A stretch of DNA of 64,000 nucleotides from Salticus scenicus. Its lineage: Eukaryota > Arthropoda > Arachnida > Araneae > Salticidae. The number at the start of each line of letters is the position of its first letter. Position 1 is the first letter of the stretch. The stretch is from contig OZ005656.1 in NCBI GenBank assembly GCA_963930645.1, forward strand, positions 273,831,395 through 273,895,394. Reading direction: 5' to 3'. Both the position numbers and the translations under genes were made by a program. A model generated the notes under the pieces. That model ran no database searches. It was not told the origin of the DNA and saw only the letters and a program-made list of their open reading frames with translations. Positions 22,450 to 34,959 of the stretch are shown here, one piece after another.

Positions 22450-22915
22450 GTTTAAGTACGTTTCTTGACACTAAAAGAATTTTCTTTTAGTTCCGATTTC
22501 ACAAAAATAGGGCCATTTATAAACCTCTACTCAGCTACTGATCACTTTATCATGGAGTCAGAAATTTCTGCAAAAGAGAAGGTACAGGAAATAATCTCTG
22601 TTCTTTCGCTAAAGCTGTCGATGGGGTGTGATCGGAATAGAATTCCAAGTGTCAATGAATGTTCTCTCGCAGTAAATCCGACGTACAGGAAAAAGCAATA
22701 AAAATGACAAGATGAAATATATCGAGAAAAAGCAATGAAGCATGCTAGAAGAATAATCTGAATTTCTGTGTATGCTATTTATGTGCATGTAATTTTACCT
22801 GAACCAGATTCCTTACTTTGAATGGAAGACCATTTTTCTACTGCAGTAAAAGTGTTATATTCTTTTAAAATAGCCTAGTTTCTATTTAGGTATTTGGAAA
22901 TAAAGCGCGAAAAAT
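22450..22915 (+). repeat. Duplicated segment D, copy 2
   Basis: Partner of 12700-13165. It has a 78-codon open frame (22465-22701) that is broken by stops in the partner, so a coding role is not supported. Confidence 0.65.
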
Positions 22916-23794
22916 CTATGTAAACAAAAACAAAAGTTAAAGAAATTTCTCACTGAATTTTAAAATAAAGTTTATATATGTATATATATCTATATGTATA
23001 TATATATATCTACATTCATACTTCTCAATATATTAAGAGTTATTTATAAAATAACCAGCTTTAAAAATATTTCTAATCAAATATAGTGGACACAGAAAAT
23101 ATTGGGAAACATTCGGAGGGGGGGGGGGAGATTTCATTTAAAAGTAATATTTCATAATGCATATTGCAATTCAAAGCATATACATTAAAGATTAATTTTT
23201 AATTTATATAGCTTATACCAATTAAATTTATAATATGAAAATTTGATTAAAAAGAATTGTAATCATTATCCTATCAATAAAGTAAGTTATAGAAATTCCT
23301 ATTAATTTAAAATAATTTTTTTTCGCTTATAGTGAAATACTTATGATAAATGTTTTTAAAATATATTAAATAATGAAAATTAAATTAAAATTTCAACCGC
23401 CTTTAATTGTGTGCAAAAATCGTAATCATTTGAACTAATATTTCTTTTTTCTAAATATGTATTATTTTTAAAGGAAAAAAAAAAAAAAAGACTCTTGTCA
23501 AGTTTGAAATGCGCAATCTGAATAATGTCAAATTAAAATGAAGGTTAATCAAAACTGAAATTAAACTGTAAATTCAATATGAAATAATGTTAAAGTACAT
23601 TTCTGTATTGTTTATTTAAAAAAAAAAAATTGTACAAATATTTTTAACTAAAATGAAGCGTAATATCAAACATGTAAATTAAGTGTACGATATACACATA
23701 AAAAAATAATTGCTACTTTTTATATATGGAATTAAAATTCTCATGTATACACTAGTGGACAAAAGCTAAGGCCAGATAACGAAAGCTAAGCTAT
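22916..23794. other. AT-rich, nothing recognised
   Basis: A G run sits at 23118-23128 and (TA)-rich tracts near 22975-23005. Confidence 0.3.
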
Positions 23795-24790
23795 AAAGAC
23801 GTTTTATTTATTTATTTTTATCGAATATCTAAACATAAATTGTATGGATTCTCTTGAAACTTTAGGGTTAAAAAAGAACATTCTATATCATATGTATTCC
23901 AATGTAAGTTTTGCCTTGAAGACTAAAAGTGGGATCAGTCACACATTAACCAAAAATACATACCCTTTGGGATTGTGAAAAATAATGCTTAAAATTAATT
24001 GTAGCTATATAGTATGTTATCATGAGCCTTTTTACAATTACAGACATAAATGTATAAGGAAATTACACATATATTAACGGATATATAACCTCTTTGAACC
24101 CGAAGCTATAATAACAACTTAAGTTACACTTGAAGGCTTTTAGACATATACGTCCACATTGTACATTACAAAAAAGTATAATTATCTTACATTTATAATT
24201 TGGGGGGGGGGGGATAGTAATGTATGATAGAAGTGTATGGCTTTAAACAACTAAATTCTAAATTAAGTTACATAAATCTTCCTAACTGTAACACAATTTA
24301 AAATTTGAGGCCCTTAAATCAATCAATCAATATTAGTTTTTCTTTTTATTCTGGCAAGTGTCTAAGTTCTTTAAATGAAAATTACACACCTTATGAAACA
24401 CACAGTTATGAAAATTACACACCTTTTTCGACCACGCTGTGTTGAAGCCATTTTACAGAACTTGACAAAATATTATTTTATTTTGAGAAATTAAGTTGGT
24501 TTATGCTGATATCATTTTAAAGCCAATTTATTTAGATTTTTATTTGTCTAATCCAAATGTAAAAAAAAATAAATAGTTTAGATTTTTATAAAGCAAAGAA
24601 CAGAGGTATACATATGTGGACATCTAGAGCGAAGAGGATAACCTTTTCTTCAATGACGTCGTCATTTCTTCGAAAGTTTTTGGTTTGTAACATGCAGGGT
24701 TTTCAAACCAAACTAATGTCACTTTTAGGAAACTTGACGTTCTACATTAGACATAACCTACTGTAATCAGACTATTAAAATAATATTAAA
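23795..24790 (-). repeat. Family F, minus-strand copy
   Basis: On the - strand it begins with CTAATGTAGAACGTCAAGTT (complement near 24735-24755), passes AATTTTAAGCATTATTTTTC (complement near 23975-23995), and ends with AGAATGTTCTTTTTTAACCC and AAAGTTTCAAGAGAATCC (complement near 23850-23885). These follow the order of copies 1 and 2. A G run (24203-24213) and a short ATTACACACCTT duplication (24386-24425) lie inside. Confidence 0.5.
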
Positions 24791-25029
24791 TGTTTGATGT
24801 AATATGAGCACTTTTACTAAAAAATTTTAACTTCGCATGCGAAATCGTTAGCAAAAATTGCATAACTTATTAGCCAAATGAATCGACTAATTTTGAAAGA
24901 AATCCACAATCAATTATTGTTAAAACTCAGAAATATATCATCGATAGAATAATTTATTTTCAAGATTTTTCGAGAAGATTCAAAACGCTGATAAGTTTTA
25001 TCCATTATTTCATTTTTAATCTTTAAGCT
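24791..25029. other. AT-rich, nothing recognised
   Basis: No feature recognised. Confidence 0.3.
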
Positions 25030-25275
25030 GGCCAAAGACCGTCGTGTACACTAATAGTGTCTGGTGCACGTAAAATCTGTTGTGGCCGTATTATCCTCCA
25101 AGTTCTCATCCAAATTACACCTCTGGGGGTTTCCATCCTCTCCGTGGAGGATCAAAACTGTGATGGCATTTCTCCGGACCATCCTTGGTGGTGCGTTTCA
25201 GACCGTCGCCAATTACCCAATTCGTATTACTAGTGCGACGTTAAACCCAACAGACCAATCAATCATTTTAAATCG
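25030..25275 (+). repeat. SINE or LINE 3' end with CAAT tail
   Basis: A GC-richer island from GTCTGGTGCACGTAAAATCT to GTGCGACGTTAAACCCAACA, ending in CCAATCAATCA. The GTGCGACGTTAAAC motif followed by a short repeated tail resembles the minus-strand fragment at 38010-38090 (GTGCGACGTAAAACCCATCA with CCAACCAACC). I interpret both as 3' ends of retroposons. An 85-codon frame (25064-25321) crosses it and is not protein-like. Confidence 0.5.
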
Positions 25276-25744
25276 TTGCATAATCATGGACATAAGTGAA
25301 GGTACACCTGGCATTTTCTAAAAAAATAGTGATACACTTTGAAAACCCTTTCTCTTACTAAAACATATTTTTATATAATTTTTAATACCTTACGTATAGC
25401 AATAATATTCACTATACGTATTGACTACACGTCAATAGTATTGACTACAGTATTATACAGTTACAGTATTATACAGTTAATAGTATTGATATCTTAATTA
25501 CAGTAATTTTTTTTTAAATTTTATTAATTTGAATATTAAATTAGTATTTTGTAGGTGATTTTAAAAGCCTACAAGTTATAAACAAAAAATGAACGAAAAA
25601 TTGTCAACTTTACTAAACAAAAACTTATATCTCCGTCATTATGAGAGCAATTTTCATATAAATTTATATCTACAATTAAAAAAAAAAAAAAGCTCATAAT
25701 AATATACTATAACTGCAACCAATTTAAAAATTTCTTTTTAACGG
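25276..25744. other. AT-rich with small local repeats
   Basis: ACAGTATTATACAGTTA occurs twice in tandem near 25446-25478. Confidence 0.4.
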
Positions 25745-25870
25745 AGTGATGCCATAGATAATGTATTTATATTATAGCATGTTCGTTTTACCCCCAAAGT
25801 TTCAAAAGAATCCAAGGAGTATTTGTTCAGATATTCGAAATAAATGTCTGAATAGGTTAGCTAATGTCAT
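25745..25870 (+). repeat. Family F fragment
   Basis: TATAGCATGTTCGTTTTACC, CCAAAGTTTCAAAAGAATCC and the TCAGATATTCGAAATAAATG right part match the minus copy at 23795-23890. Confidence 0.5.
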
Positions 25871-27109
25871 CCGTCCTTAGGTCCAGTGTACTATACAATG
25901 TATTTCACAATAGATACTACTACTGTAAACATTAATATATTATATACATTATTTACTTGTATTTAAAAAAATAAGGAAAAAAAAATTCAATTTTAGACGT
26001 CAAATGTGATAGATTTTTATTAAAAATAGTGCTCAAGTAAGTTTCTGAAGTACCATCCGAAGATGGATAGATAAAATTTTAGTGCAATGTACCCTATGGG
26101 TGTAATTTTTTCTGCTGTTTTTTTTTTAAGATTTTATGTTATTAAACTGTAATCATAAAATTAAAAAACTGTTACTCTTATGCTAATTACAGATTTGAAA
26201 TTCTTTTTGATCTGTTTTTGGAATGAAACATATATAAACTATTAATTAGATTTAGAAATTAGAATTCGGTGATTAAATTCTTTTTTTTTTTCTTTTATGT
26301 TTCCAATTAATATATGTTAATTCCATGTATACATTCTCAAACAAACCGATATAAATGAATTATAAAAAAATTATAAATAAAAAATAAAAAGCTATTTTAT
26401 ATGTATTTCTAGAAAAGAAATTTATTTTGGCTATTTCACGAGAGAATTTGGGAGCAAAATATGTTTCAGCAAAATTTTAAAAATATTTAGAAATATTTGA
26501 TAGATTGGAAAACTCAGTTCAAAAGATTTACTTCTTTGGAAATCTGAATCAATACATTTATGTACGGTTTATTTACTTTAACTTCTTTTTTTTTGGCAAG
26601 CCTTACAAAACACGTGTATATAAAGAATTTTATGCGTTTGAAAGTTTCATTCAAAAAACGGTAAGATTTCTTAAAGCACTGAAAAAAAAAAAAAAAAAAA
26701 AAAAAATTGAAAAGGTAAAAAATATAAAACAGATTAGTGCTGATACATAGAAGAAATCTTAACAATTTAAAATAAAGATTCTATAAGGAATATATTAAAA
26801 AAAAAAACGAAATTAAATTTGATGATGCGCATAATTATTTGAAGAAAAAATTATGTATATCCACAAATATTAAAGAAATAGAACAAAATCTAAGAACCAA
26901 TTTTAATTATTTACTCATATTTTCTCGTAAAATTCCTAAAATAGTATTATTTCTTAAACAGACATTAATTTTAGACTAGAAGCCTATTTTCGCTTCTGAT
27001 ATTATTCTGTCTTCTATAACTTCAATTAGATTTAATCCGTGGGAATATAACTCTATCATTAAATGTTTTTTTTATTTAAAAATATATATTTAAATATACA
27101 TATACATAA
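25871..27109. other. AT-rich, nothing gene-like
   Basis: 26505-26690 resembles 16730-16910. An A run lies at 26682-26706. Overlapping frames on both strands here are homopolymer-rich. Confidence 0.3.
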
Positions 27110-27431
27110 CATAGCCTCCTAAATTAGATGCCTGTCGCTTGCCTCGGAAACTTGACAACAGTTCAAGCGGTAAACAGCCCCAGCTGGTACTGATTGCGCG
27201 ACTTTTTAGTCAACAGCCACCAAAAATATTTAAAAGTGGTATATCATATACATAAAAGACGAATAGAATCGAAGAAACGTCGATTATATATATTACAGAT
27301 ATCACTTCATAAAATTATTGGTAAGAGTTGAATAAAAAAGTTGCGCAATCTGTACCAGGTGGCGCTTTCTACCACTTCAATTGTTGCCAAGTTTCCGACC
27401 ACGCGACAGTCATCTAGTTTAGGAGGCTATG
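27110..27431. mobile_element. MITE family E, copy 2 (322 bp)
   Basis: Termini CATAGCCTCC and GGAGGCTATG are perfect 10-bp inverted repeats. Internal arms include CTTGACAACAGTTCAAGCGG on the left and the CACTTCAATTGTTGCCAAGT segment on the right. The flanks TACATAA and TACATAC suggest a 7-bp target duplication with one change. Same length as copy 1. Confidence 0.8.
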
Positions 27432-27436
27432 TACAT

Positions 27437-27439
<3 letters not shown>

Positions 27440-27478
<39 letters not shown>
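27440..27478. repeat. (TA)n microsatellite
   Basis: About 39 bp of AT dinucleotides next to the MITE. Confidence 0.95.
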
Positions 27479-27481
<3 letters not shown>

Positions 27482-27875
27482 GCCATGCATGTCTTCTGTT
27501 TATTTATTTTTTCTTGCGCAACATAAGTAATTATTTATTTTTTACTGTGGAAAAATTGACGTCACATATCCCGTCAATTTATCTTTTTATTTCTCTTTCA
27601 GAATATAATGGAAATAAAAAGCAGAAAATGGCAACTAACAGTAGCAGCAAAGCAGTATGGCGCAGAAAAATTAATTTTTCCACAGATTTTACATTTTTAT
27701 CTATATATTTTTATGAAAAAAAATAATAAAACAGAGAAATAAATAAATAAATAAATAAATCATGCATTAAAAACTATTTATAAAAATTTTGTCTTTAAAA
27801 TAATTAAATCAGCTCCAAATTATTTATTTTAATTTGAGATTAAAAGGAATAATTATAAGATAAAAAAAAAAAATA
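27479..27875. other. AT-rich, nothing recognised
   Basis: A 70-codon frame at 27514-27726 has no recognisable features; AAAT repeats at 27739-27760. Confidence 0.3.
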
Positions 27876-28607
27876 TGGTGTGAAACAACCACACGACTTC
27901 CATTACCCACTATTGCACGTGTTATATGCATTTTTGAGAGATAATGTGATCCGAAAATATAAAAGTGACTTAAAGAGAAAATCGTTAGAGCCGTTTTTGA
28001 GATATCAACTTTTACAAAAAATCAATCATTGACCGAACAACAATAATTACATACAAAAGCATATTTAAAAGTGAGTTAAAATGGCGAGTTTGAAAAAAAT
28101 CCGTACAACCGTTTTTTAAGGAACGCCTTTGCGAGGCCTGAAATTGAGCTATTTATACAGGACGCCTATCAATTTTCCTGAACTAACCAACTATATCATT
28201 CGAAAGGACGTCTAATAGAGTGTTTATATAGTAAGTTTGAAGAAAATCGTTAGAGCCGTTTTTGAGATACGGACTTACGGTCCCACTTCCGGTTTCCGAT
28301 GTCCCACTTCCGTTTTTTCAATTTTCACCAAATTTTGGAAATTTCATCTGTACACCAGACGTATTTCAATTCTGAAGTCTCGTAGCTCTATCTTTATTAG
28401 TTTCTGAGCTATAATAACCAGAAAATTCTCCACATACATACACACACACACACACATACATACATACACATTGACCAATTGCCAAAAACCACTTTTTTGG
28501 ACTCAGGGGACCTTAAAACGTGTAAATCAGGTGAAACCCGAAATCGAATTTTCAGACCGAATACAATACTTCCATTACCTACGGTAGTAGGGTAATGGAA
28601 GTAAAAA
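27876..28607 (+). mobile_element. Hairpin-ended element, subfamily B(ii) (~730 bp)
   Basis: The left end GTGTGAAACAACCACAC (27878-27894) folds as a hairpin and is followed by ACTTCCATTACCC (27896-27908). The right end is a hairpin TACTTCCATTACCTACGG ... GGGTAATGGAAGT (28590-28602); this last is the exact complement of the left motif. Inside are several ATCGTTAGAGCCGTTTTTGA-type units (about 27987 and 28244), a CACA/CATA microsatellite (28435-28470), and CTTAAAACGTGTAAATCAGG (28512-28531), the module also seen in family A and B(i). No coding capacity. It lies directly against family C sequence (28608 on). Confidence 0.7.
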
Positions 28608-29050
28608 TTATATACCACGTTTTTAAATTTCCTGATGAATCATAGCTATAGAGCTACATTAGCGCTTTATCAATATGTATAAAAATTTTAAAGTGATAAT
28701 GACGGCCGTTTTTGTGAGATGAGTAATTTATTTTTTTACAATTTTTTTAAATTCATGTTTCATTAAATGCATTCATTTTTATGTCGAAAAAAAATGAACT
28801 CGAATTTTTTTTTTTTTTTTTTTTTTTTTTTGCAGCAATTAAATAATAGTTAATATATTTTAATGGCCATTTTTAAAGACATTAGGTGGTTATCATTTTC
28901 ATCTTTTAATTAATTAAAAGAAAACTAGTCAAAAATTTGAAAATAGGGCTTCTAAGTATTGTGTTGTCATCGGGTTGAGCTATTCTGTAAGGTTCAAATG
29001 TCTAGCTAGTAGGGGAGTTAGTTGAAAATCGATTGCAAGAATCGTACCGG
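28608..29050 (+). repeat. Repeat family C, plus copy
   Basis: Matches 48890-49870 in inverse orientation: AATCATAGCTATAGA, ACATT-GC-CTTTATCAAT, AAAGTGATAATGACG, TTTTTATGTCGAAAAAAA and CTAGCTAGTAGGGGAGTTAG (28998-29017). The last module is the complement of the tandem unit at 33545-34235. A 27-base T run is inside (28805-28832). Confidence 0.55.
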
Positions 29051-29079
29051 ACACACAAAAATAGAAGTTAATAAAAACA

Positions 29080-29116
<37 letters not shown>

Positions 29117-31354
29117 AAAGAAAAGGAAAAAAATGTTTTTCCTATCCTCCATTTTGTCTGAAAGATAAAGGTTCCTGTCCTAATGATATTACGAACTGAA
29201 GTCGTATTTTGAAAAATCACCTTAAATACCACCTTTAAATACCTACTGAAATATCACATTTTGAAATATCACCTTAAATGTGAATGCTCTGAAAAAAAAT
29301 TAAATACGTACATACAAATATATACATAGTTGTCACACCCTTTAGAACCATTCTTCAATAAATACCACTAAAATTTTCTAATAACATTTTACAATATAAT
29401 TAAATGTAGATAATTTGCAAAAATCAGTAAAAATTTATATTAAAAATTTGTAGTAATACATCTTGTTTAAATACTGGAAAAGTTGGAAATTATCCATATG
29501 TACAGAAGTAAAATAATACAAATTGCTGGTGGCGAATAATCATAAAAGTTTGTTATAAATAACTTAAATAACTAAATCACGCACTTGTTTCGGATCGAGT
29601 TATTTGAGCATGACAAGTCGTCAGGGAAAACATGTACCACGATTGTAGCATTAGGAAATACTGCACTAAAGTCTACACATTTTTTTTTTTTTTTTTTTAA
29701 GAAATTCGGGGAATGTGCTCTTAAATATTTTTCTGTAACTAACTTGATACACAAATTTATTACATTATTGATTTGTGACGTAAAAGAAAAAGAAACGCCA
29801 GAAATGAACATCTAGTACTCTCATTTACAGATGAAAACTTGTGTTCCGAGTTATGTTTCATCTCAAAAGACAAGTGTAATTGAAAATAGTAGAAACGGTA
29901 TTCTGTTTTTCTAGTTAAAAATTTACTTATAACACACATCAATTATTAGCAGGAGAAACATTGCAATGTACCCAAATGTTTGCTTGGCCAGTGATACAAC
30001 TTGGTCTCTTGTCCATAGAACAAATATGGAAAGAAATAAATCGACATTTTTAAAAAGTAAAAATGTTATTTAATAGGTTTTTTGTACCTGTTTTTCAAGC
30101 GGAAATGCCAATAGAAATGGCAGAAGAATCTGGATTTAAAACGCTAGGTGCAAATAAATGCAAATTTAAAGCAATGCATATACATACAGAAAAATATGCA
30201 AGTCAGTTTAACAAATAAATGTTGAGGTTATATGTAATAAAGTATTGCTTATTCAATTGTATGTACATAAAATTTAATACATTGGGCATATTGCAAAAAG
30301 TACGTATGCTTCCATAAATTATTTTACATGTAAAAATAATGAAAATTAACTAAAAATTTAAATTCTAAATTTAAGCATAACTTTCTATTTTGATATAAAT
30401 AGATATTTCTTATTTGAGTTCACACCTTTTATAATGAATAAATTTATACAGATTTTACACTATTTTTTAAAATCAATAACTAGTTAACTTTATTGAACTT
30501 GTTTGTTTTTTTATTTCGGTTTCAAAGAAGAAATAAAATATTTTTTTTTTAGTTAAATTTACTTTTTTTCCGGTTTGAATTCGAAACTACCAGTCACAAA
30601 CAAGGAAAACACTCTCCGCCGTTTCCTCATCCTTGCTTGCAAAGACTATCTCTGTCTGTTTTTTATTTATTATTCATTTTTTTTTTTTTTTTTTTATAAA
30701 AAATAGAAAAATTCTGACATATTATCATCAATTTTAATTAATCAGAAGTTCTAATATAATTTTTTTTCCTATCTCAATATCGGTTATCACTTGGTAGTTT
30801 TTGTAGGTACACTCTACACTGATTCGTAAAATTTTGCTCAGCAGAGCATTATGTGAATTATTTTCCTTGTAAGAATTTTGAATAGTTTTCAAAAGTCATT
30901 TATGTTATTTGAATGGACAGTTTTGAAATGAATATCAACATTCTGCTTTAAAAATTTCGTAAATTATTCAAAATTATATTTTTACACCATGGAAAATTCT
31001 TACAATTCGGCAGATAAAACTTTATGTAATTATTAAAGCCATAAAGTAATGCAACATAGTTTTAAAAATATGCCGTCCATAGAAAAACAAAAAGTTATAG
31101 ATTTCTATATTGGAATATAAAAGCGGGGTTAACCGAAAAAATGCTCGGTACTTCATGAACGCCTTTGGAAGTGGCACCGACATTAATATGTTATTCATAG
31201 AAAATGAACGCCTGTACACATCCTTTCCCACGAAATATATTATCGTCTGAAATATAATGTAAATCTAAGTTTCTTTTATATAAATTTAAACTACGATTAA
31301 AATGGTGAAATTCAAGTAACGAAATATCATTTAGATTCCATTAATTTTTGTATA
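29051..31354. other. AT-rich, nothing recognised
   Basis: A 31-base A run at 29083-29114 and T runs at 29681-29698 and 30678-30695. Paired frames at 29572-29815 on both strands depend on the T run. No gene seen. Confidence 0.3.
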
Positions 31355-32589
31355 GGGAAGAATGGGGATGAATGGGACATTTTTCACGTTTTTATTAATA
31401 ACGTTCACCATATGCAATTCAGAATTTTGTAACATTGCTCATAAGCACACTTCAGTAATTAGTTACAAAAAAACATACTAACTTTAATAAAAAGTTATAA
31501 TTTTTAATTAATAATATTTTTTTTACATGCATGTGTATTGTCCTATCCATTCTCACATATGGGGATGAATGGAACAGAACTGAAGTTAACAAAGAAAAGA
31601 AAACAAAAAGGAAAGTAAATATTTTTTTAAAGTTAAATTGGTTTATGTGATTTTATTACACACTAAGGATTTATTGAAATTAACAAAAACTGATATATTG
31701 ACTCAAATTAACAACGAAAGACAAAAGTCCTTTAGTTCGCACAGTTCCTAGTGCTCTAGGCTTTGGTAATTTAATCTAATAATATTTAATCTAAAAATAA
31801 ATATATAAATAAGACAGTAGAGAGATATAAATCATTATAATAGAGTACAAAATATCGAGATAAATTTTTGTTTCTGACTGATCGAGAAAAATAAGCATTC
31901 TATGCTGTATCACATTAATAATCACGAGGATTTATTTAATTAGCTTGATTGAAATTGTGATTTTAATCAAATTGTTATTAGTTTATTTATTTTTTTTAAT
32001 TATTGATATTATTGATTTAAGTTGCGTTGAATATTCTAACTTAGAATTTTTTTAATCATAATTATTATAAACAAAAATCGGAACAATTAATTTGAATCTA
32101 TTTTTCTCTAAATCCAAATTTGTTTACAATTTGTTTTAATACAATTCTTGTGTACAATTTTAAATTAGCACACAGTGGAGAATGTCCCATTCATCCCCAT
32201 TCAAACTGTCGCATTCATTCCCACCACCACATGATCACATAAAACAGGAAATATGTTTAATAAACAATTGTCAATATTCTTCTTGAATATCATAAACACA
32301 GTAAAAGATTATGCCTTTTCATCATATAAGAGTTATATTAACTTTAATCAAATAGTTAATTTCTTAACTACTACCTAATTGAATCAGTAAAAGTTACTTT
32401 GGCAGCAGAAAAAGACACTTTAAAATTTTTCTGCCCTTCTATAGATAGCACAACTCTGAAACTATATTTGATGAATGGCCTCAGTGCTGCCATATATCAG
32501 AAAAATTGTCAAGTTTCTGGTGCATGCAAAACACAAAAATTTTGCTACTGTCCCATTCATCCTGCGTCCCATTCATCCCCACTTTCCCC
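31355..32589. mobile_element. 1.2 kb TIR element with repeated GGGGATGAATGG
   Basis: The left end TAGGGAAGAATGGGGATGAA and right end (complement) TAGGGGAAAGTGGGGATGAA are inverted repeats of about 26 bp, with a TA at each boundary. The core GGGGATGAATGG repeats inside near both ends (31561; complements at 32184-32198 and 32550-32562). No transposase recognised. A 115-codon frame (32399-32746) runs across the right end and beyond, so it is not the element's gene. Best read as a non-autonomous DNA transposon of unknown superfamily. Confidence 0.65.
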
Positions 32590-32614
32590 TATTACGACAC
32601 TTTCCAACGGTTTA

Positions 32615-32700
32615 GCAAAAACAGTCGACTGGAGCAAAACCTTTAGCAAAAACAGCAAAAACAGCTTTAGCAAAAACTTTAGCAAAAACAGCAGACTTAA
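32615..32700. repeat. Minisatellite of TTTAGCAAAAACAG units
   Basis: AGCAAAAAC repeats at irregular 12-18 bp spacing about six times. It directly follows the right end of the TIR element. Confidence 0.75.
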
Positions 32701-33119
32701 GTACCAAATTGCGTCATCGGATGCACAGTTAATTGTCATATTTTAACGAAAATAGTTGGGTGAATAGTAAATATATTGTGATACTACGGTATTACAATTT
32801 TAATTGATTTTAAGTGCTTTTTTACCAGCATCCTTTATGTTTTACTCTAAACCGATTATAGAACGTCTGGCATATATGTATTATAGCCTAATAAAATGTA
32901 ACATATGGCATATCTTGATGGCAATTGAGGTCTTGACCACAGGAACCCTAAGGAGGAAAAAAACAGGTTTAAGAAATCCATTTACCTGACCAACTTCAAT
33001 AAATATATTTTTTATAAAAACTATAAATTTATAAATGTATATATGATATTTTGTAATTGTAATATTTAAATATTGTAATTACATTTTTAATATTTCATAG
33101 CAGTCAACCCGTCCACTTT
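32701..33119. other. AT-rich, nothing recognised
   Basis: No feature recognised. Confidence 0.3.
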
Positions 33120-34300
33120 TTACTTCTTGATACAAGGTATAAGGAAGTATAGTAATCCCGATTTGCGAAATGGATTTTGCATTTCACATTGCTCGAAAAC
33201 GAATGATCGCTGAATGTTGCCAATTTATACGTGTGACTGTCATGATGTCTAGTTGTACACCTGCAAGTGTCGTCTTAACACGAGCTCTCGTTTTAGAGAT
33301 ATAAGGGAATTTGCACGATTTTTCGTGACGTCTGTATGTATGCGTGTCTCTGTGTGTGTGTGTATGTCGCATAACTCAAAAACGGTTGGACGTAGAAAGT
33401 TGCGAATTGGTACATAGGTTTATTATAACATCTAGTTGTGCACCTCCCTTTTTGGACTTTGTATTACTTTCCGTTTTGGAGATATTTAGGAAAATTAGGT
33501 TCATAATGGCCAAAATGTATCAAAAAACGGTTTGGACAAATCTTGCAATTTAACTGACTTCCCGACTAGCTAGACATTTGAAACTTTCAGAAAAGTTCAG
33601 AACGCGTTGACAATGCATTTTTTAAAATAGTTTTAGCCAACTGTTTCTAATACCTGCTGCCTTTAGCAGCGTTTATGTGATTCAACAGAAAATGTATTTA
33701 ACTAACTTCTCGACTAGCTAGACATTTGAAACTTTCAGACTAGATCAGAACACGGTTAAAATGCATTTTTTTAATACTTTTAGCCAACTTTTTAGGGTCC
33801 CTGCAGTCTTCGGCAGCGTTACCAGTACAAATCTTGCAATCGATTTTTAACTAACTTCCCGATTAACTAGACATTTAAAAATTCCGGAAAAACTCAGAAC
33901 ACGGTGACAATGCATTTTTTAAATATGTTTAGCCAATTGTTTTAGGTCACTGCTGCCTTCCACAGCGTTTATATGGTTCAAAAGAAAATTTATTTAACTA
34001 ACTTCCCGACTAGCTAGAGACATTTGAAATTTTCAGAATAGTTCAGAACACGGTGAAAATGCATTTTTTAAAATACTTTTAGCCAATTTTTTCGGGTCCC
34101 TGCTGCTTTCGTCAGCATTACCAGTATAAAACTTGCATCGGTTTTTAACTAACTTTCAGAAAAGCTCAGAACACGGTGATAATTCATTTTTTTTAAATAT
34201 TTTTAGCCAACTGTTTCGGGTCCAATGTCAATATTTTTTCACATTATGTATATTTCTAAAAGTGTATAAGGAAGTCATGTGGTGCCCACATCAGATTTTT
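33120..34300 (-). mobile_element. Hairpin-ended element, subfamily B(iii) (~1.18 kb)
   Basis: One end is a hairpin of ACTTCTTGATAC (33122-33133) and GTATAAGGAAGT (33138-33149). The other end repeats GTATAAGGAAGT exactly (34264-34275) and is followed by CATGTGGTGCCCACATCAGA, a terminal hairpin. Inside are two diverged ~180-bp units around TCTAGTTGTACACCT (33248 and 33429), a TGTGTG microsatellite (33347-33365), and the ~148-bp array listed next. No protein features. The layout mirrors B(i), B(ii) and B(iv). Confidence 0.7.
33545..34235. repeat. Tandem array, ~148-bp unit, ~4.7 copies
   Basis: The anchor TAACTAACTTCCCGACTAGC recurs at about 33552, 33699, 33848, 33995 and 34146. Each unit continues AGACATTTGAAACTTTCAG, CAGAACACGGTGACAATGCA, AGCCAACTGTTTCGGGTC and a CTGCCTTCGGCAGCGTT-type stem. 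Single units are also found at 28980-29045 (inverse) and 49030-49120. Confidence 0.85.
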
Positions 34301-34778
34301 TAACACATATATTATAGAGTAGTTAGGTTTCTCTTATTTGACTGTGAAATTTCTCTCATTAAATAAGCAGAAAAATTTTCTGACCAAAAAATAAAGAAAA
34401 AAAAAATTGTTAGGTTTGTCAACTATGATATTTAAAAACCTGAACAATACTTAAAGAATTCAAATTTAATAACCTATTACATATTTTGATAACCTAATTA
34501 ATTTATGAATGTAAATTATCTAAAACTCTATATTAAAGTTAAGATTAAAAAACGTTTCTCTCAGTTTATTAAAAACAAATTAAAAGCTTGTAATAATATT
34601 TTATCTTTTAACAAACAATGTGTAAACATCTTTTAATGATTATTATTATTCATTGAGTTTATATTTAATTATTACAACTATTTACTCTCCTTCATTATCA
34701 TTATGCCCTTCAAAAATTTCGTAATTAAATGTAATAGAAAATGAAATTTCTAGAAAAGAACTTAAAGATAAATCTATA

Positions 34779-34826
<48 letters not shown>

Positions 34827-34959
34827 TTATATATAAATTTAAATTTTCTTATAAGCACAGAAATTTTAATATAAGAATAATGATAATAAACTTTTGAATA
34901 TGAATATTAATAATAATGAGTACTCTAAATCGTATAAATAAAATAAATTATTTTTCGAA
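34301..34959. other. AT-rich with (TA)n
   Basis: (TA)n of about 36 bp at 34789-34824. No gene seen. Confidence 0.4.

Noticed and set aside
32399..32746. 115-codon frame, longest without N among unique-looking ones
   Set aside because: It crosses the right end of a TIR element and runs into a minisatellite; no domain or motif is recognisable.
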